From Lysobacterales bacterium UBA2790 (GTDB lineage: Bacteria > Pseudomonadota > Gammaproteobacteria > Xanthomonadales > Xanthomonadaceae): 8,372 nt of DNA. The stretch covers positions 791 to 9,162 of the forward strand of contig DEHW01000118.1 in NCBI GenBank assembly GCA_002352135.1. The letters run 5' to 3'. A model generated the notes under the pieces. The model was not told where the DNA came from. It worked only from the letters and a program-made list of their open reading frames with translations, and did no database searches. Shown here piece by piece: positions 6,736 through 8,372 of the stretch (position 1 is its first letter; every line of letters starts with the position of its first letter). A program made the position numbers and the translations under genes.

Positions 6736-8372
6736 ATGCGTCTTGTCCAAGCCATTGCGCTGGGCCTGTCCGGCCTTGCCATGTCCAGTGTTTCACTTGC
6801 TTCCGTCGAGAAGGCGGAAACCGCCACCAGTGCAGCGGCGCTGGAAAGCTACATCGTCAAGTTCGGCGAAACCGGCGTGTTGCATTACGCAGGCGACGTG
6901 CCGGGGATGCGCGCAACCCGCCCGCAAGCGAACGGACTGCGCAAGCTGGATGCCAAGTCACCGGCATCGATCGCCTACCGCGACTACCTTCGCCAGATCC
7001 GTGAAACGCGCATGGTCGAAATTTCGGCCGCGATTTCGCGCCCCATCGACGCCGATCATGACTACGACATCATGTTCCACGGTGTGGCTCTCGACCTGAC
7101 TGCTGCGGAGGCTCAGCGCCTGCGTTCGGTGCCGGGCGTGGTCTCGGTTGAACCGGGTGGCACCTACGAACTGGATACAGACGCCGGCCCTGCATGGATC
7201 GGTGCACCCAGTGTGTGGAACGGCTCGGCTGTGCCGGGTGGGTACAGTGTGCGCGGCGAGGGAGTTGTCGTTGGCATCATCGACTCGGGCAGCAACGCGG
7301 ATCACCCATCGTTTGCCAATAACATTGACCCGACCTGTGGTTTTACCGAGGTCAGCCCGAAGCTGGTCAGCACCAAGGATTGTTTGGCGGCGAACTGTGT
7401 CGGGGGCACCCCCGAGGACACGGATCCAAGTGGCACTGGTCACGGTGTGCATACCGCGTCTACCGCAGCGGGCAACGCGCTGAGTCCGCCATTGACCGTC
7501 GCCGGTGTCGGGCTGTTGATGCCCATCAGCGGCGTGGCGCCTTGCGCCAACGTTCGCACCTACAAGGTCTGCGCAACGAATTCATGCAGTGGCACAGCGA
7601 TTACGGCGGCCATCCAGGAAGCGATCGTGGATCAGGTCGATGTCATCAACTATTCGATTTCCGGTGGTCGTACGCCTTGGGGTGACGCCGATCGACTGTT
7701 CCTGGATGCCGTCAATGCCGACATTTTCGTTGCGGCCTCCGCAGGCAATACGAGCACATCGATCCCCGACCCGGTGGCCAACGTGAATCACCGTGGTCCA
7801 TGGGTAATGAGTGTGGCCAATTCGACCCACAACCGTGTGGTGGCCTTTGATTTCGATGTCGACGGTAGCTTGCAGGATGTTCCTGCGCAGCCCAGCAATG
7901 GTATTGCCTTTCCTGCAGGAGTGACCGGTGCCAACCTGCGTTCGGCCGCTTCGCTGGGCAATGAATTGGGTTGCACGGCAGGCGGCGCATTTGCTGCAGG
8001 TGCATTCTCTGGTCAAATCGCACTGATTTCGCGAGGCACCTGCAGCTTTGTTGAGAAGATCAACAACGCAGCCACCGCAGGGGCCGTCGGCGTGATCATT
8101 TACAACAACGCCGGTGGACCGCCGATCGTGATGAGTGCAGCGGGTACCACGGTACCTTCGGCGATGATTTCGCGTGATCCCGGTCTGGTGATTCGGGATT
8201 TCCTTGGCGCCGGTGTCGTGGCGAGTACGGTCACTGGCCCGGCAGCACGTATTACCGACGATTCATTTGGTGACATTCTCAATGCTGGCAGTCTGCAAGG
8301 CCCCAACAACGATTTCGACGTCACCAAGCCCGACATCACCAATCCGGGTACGAATATCTATGCGGCGATTGG
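6736..8372 (+). CDS. Secreted S8 family subtilisin-like protease with PA domain, 3'-truncated
   Basis: This should be an exported serine endopeptidase. The frame is open to the window end (545 codons). Residues 1-22 form a Sec signal peptide (MRLVQ, hydrophobic core, probable cleavage after SLA). About 38-142 resembles an I9-type propeptide, starting YIVKFG and ending VPGVVSVEP. The catalytic domain shows the Asp motif GIIDSGSNADHPSF (D183), the His motif GHGVHTASTAAGN (H236) and the oxyanion Asn in ASAGN (N338). An inserted PA domain spans roughly 390-495 (including GQIALISRGTCSF and GAVGVIIYNN). The last visible part, KPDITNPGTNIYAAI, normally precedes the GTSMA catalytic Ser motif, which lies outside. 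Odd: the usual Thr of HGTH is Val, and the usual Ala of ITAPG is Asn. Several Cys pairs suggest disulfides outside the cell. Activity depends on the unseen Ser. It has its own promoter and is probably independent of tsaE. Confidence 0.93.
   Translation, partial: MRLVQAIALGLSGLAMSSVSLASVEKAETATSAAALESYIVKFGETGVLHYAGDVPGMRATRPQANGLRKLDAKSPASIAYRDYLRQIRETRMVEISAAISRPIDADHDYDIMFHGVALDLTAAEAQRLRSVPGVVSVEPGGTYELDTDAGPAWIGAPSVWNGSAVPGGYSVRGEGVVVGIIDSGSNADHPSFANNIDPTCGFTEVSPKLVSTKDCLAANCVGGTPEDTDPSGTGHGVHTASTAAGNALSPPLTVAGVGLLMPISGVAPCANVRTYKVCATNSCSGTAITAAIQEAIVDQVDVINYSISGGRTPWGDADRLFLDAVNADIFVAASAGNTSTSIPDPVANVNHRGPWVMSVANSTHNRVVAFDFDVDGSLQDVPAQPSNGIAFPAGVTGANLRSAASLGNELGCTAGGAFAAGAFSGQIALISRGTCSFVEKINNAATAGAVGVIIYNNAGGPPIVMSAAGTTVPSAMISRDPGLVIRDFLGAGVVASTVTGPAARITDDSFGDILNAGSLQGPNNDFDVTKPDITNPGTNIYAAI

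Noticed and set aside
6958..7452. Minus-strand open frames opposite the protease gene, also 7582-8016
   Set aside because: They are opposite the propeptide and catalytic motifs of a clear S8 protease and show no protein family features.

Overview
The window is GC-rich chromosomal DNA with all genes on the plus strand. It carries six genes, two of them cut by the window edges. The gene set (a CcoG/RdxA cbb3-oxidase assembly factor, a membrane Ser/Thr kinase with a TPR tail, a nnrD-tsaE pair, and a secreted S8 protease with a PA domain) suggests a gammaproteobacterium. The order Lysobacterales (Xanthomonadales) is the most likely, but this is a judgement from protein style, not a database result.

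Layout. 1-1389: 3' part of ccoG, whose product reduces copper for cbb3 cytochrome oxidase assembly, followed by a 13-bp stem-loop (1396-1433). 1524-4370: a 948-residue Ser/Thr kinase with one membrane span and a long TPR-like C-terminal half. 4371-4511: a short intergenic region with a near-perfect sigma-54 promoter (4410-4425) and two tight inverted repeats next to it. 4512-5081: a 189-residue all-helical protein not recognised by name; it has a CheZ-like F-x-D-x3-Q motif and a CheZ-like acidic C-terminus. 5151-5999 and 5999-6463: nnrD (NAD(P)H-hydrate repair) and tsaE (tRNA t6A synthesis), coupled by a one-base TGATG overlap and perhaps read from a leaderless promoter. 6464-6735: an intergenic region with a sigma-70 promoter of extended -10 type. 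6736 to the end: a secreted subtilase whose catalytic Asp, His and oxyanion Asn are visible but whose catalytic Ser lies beyond the window.

How they work together. Apart from the coupled nnrD-tsaE pair, these look like separate transcription units. ccoG belongs to respiration, nnrD and tsaE are housekeeping, and the protease is a secreted accessory enzyme. The most interesting stretch is 4371-5081: a candidate CheY-P phosphatase-like protein under an RpoN promoter, which would fit motility or chemosensory control. I found no mobile element, CRISPR array, RNA gene or defence system.
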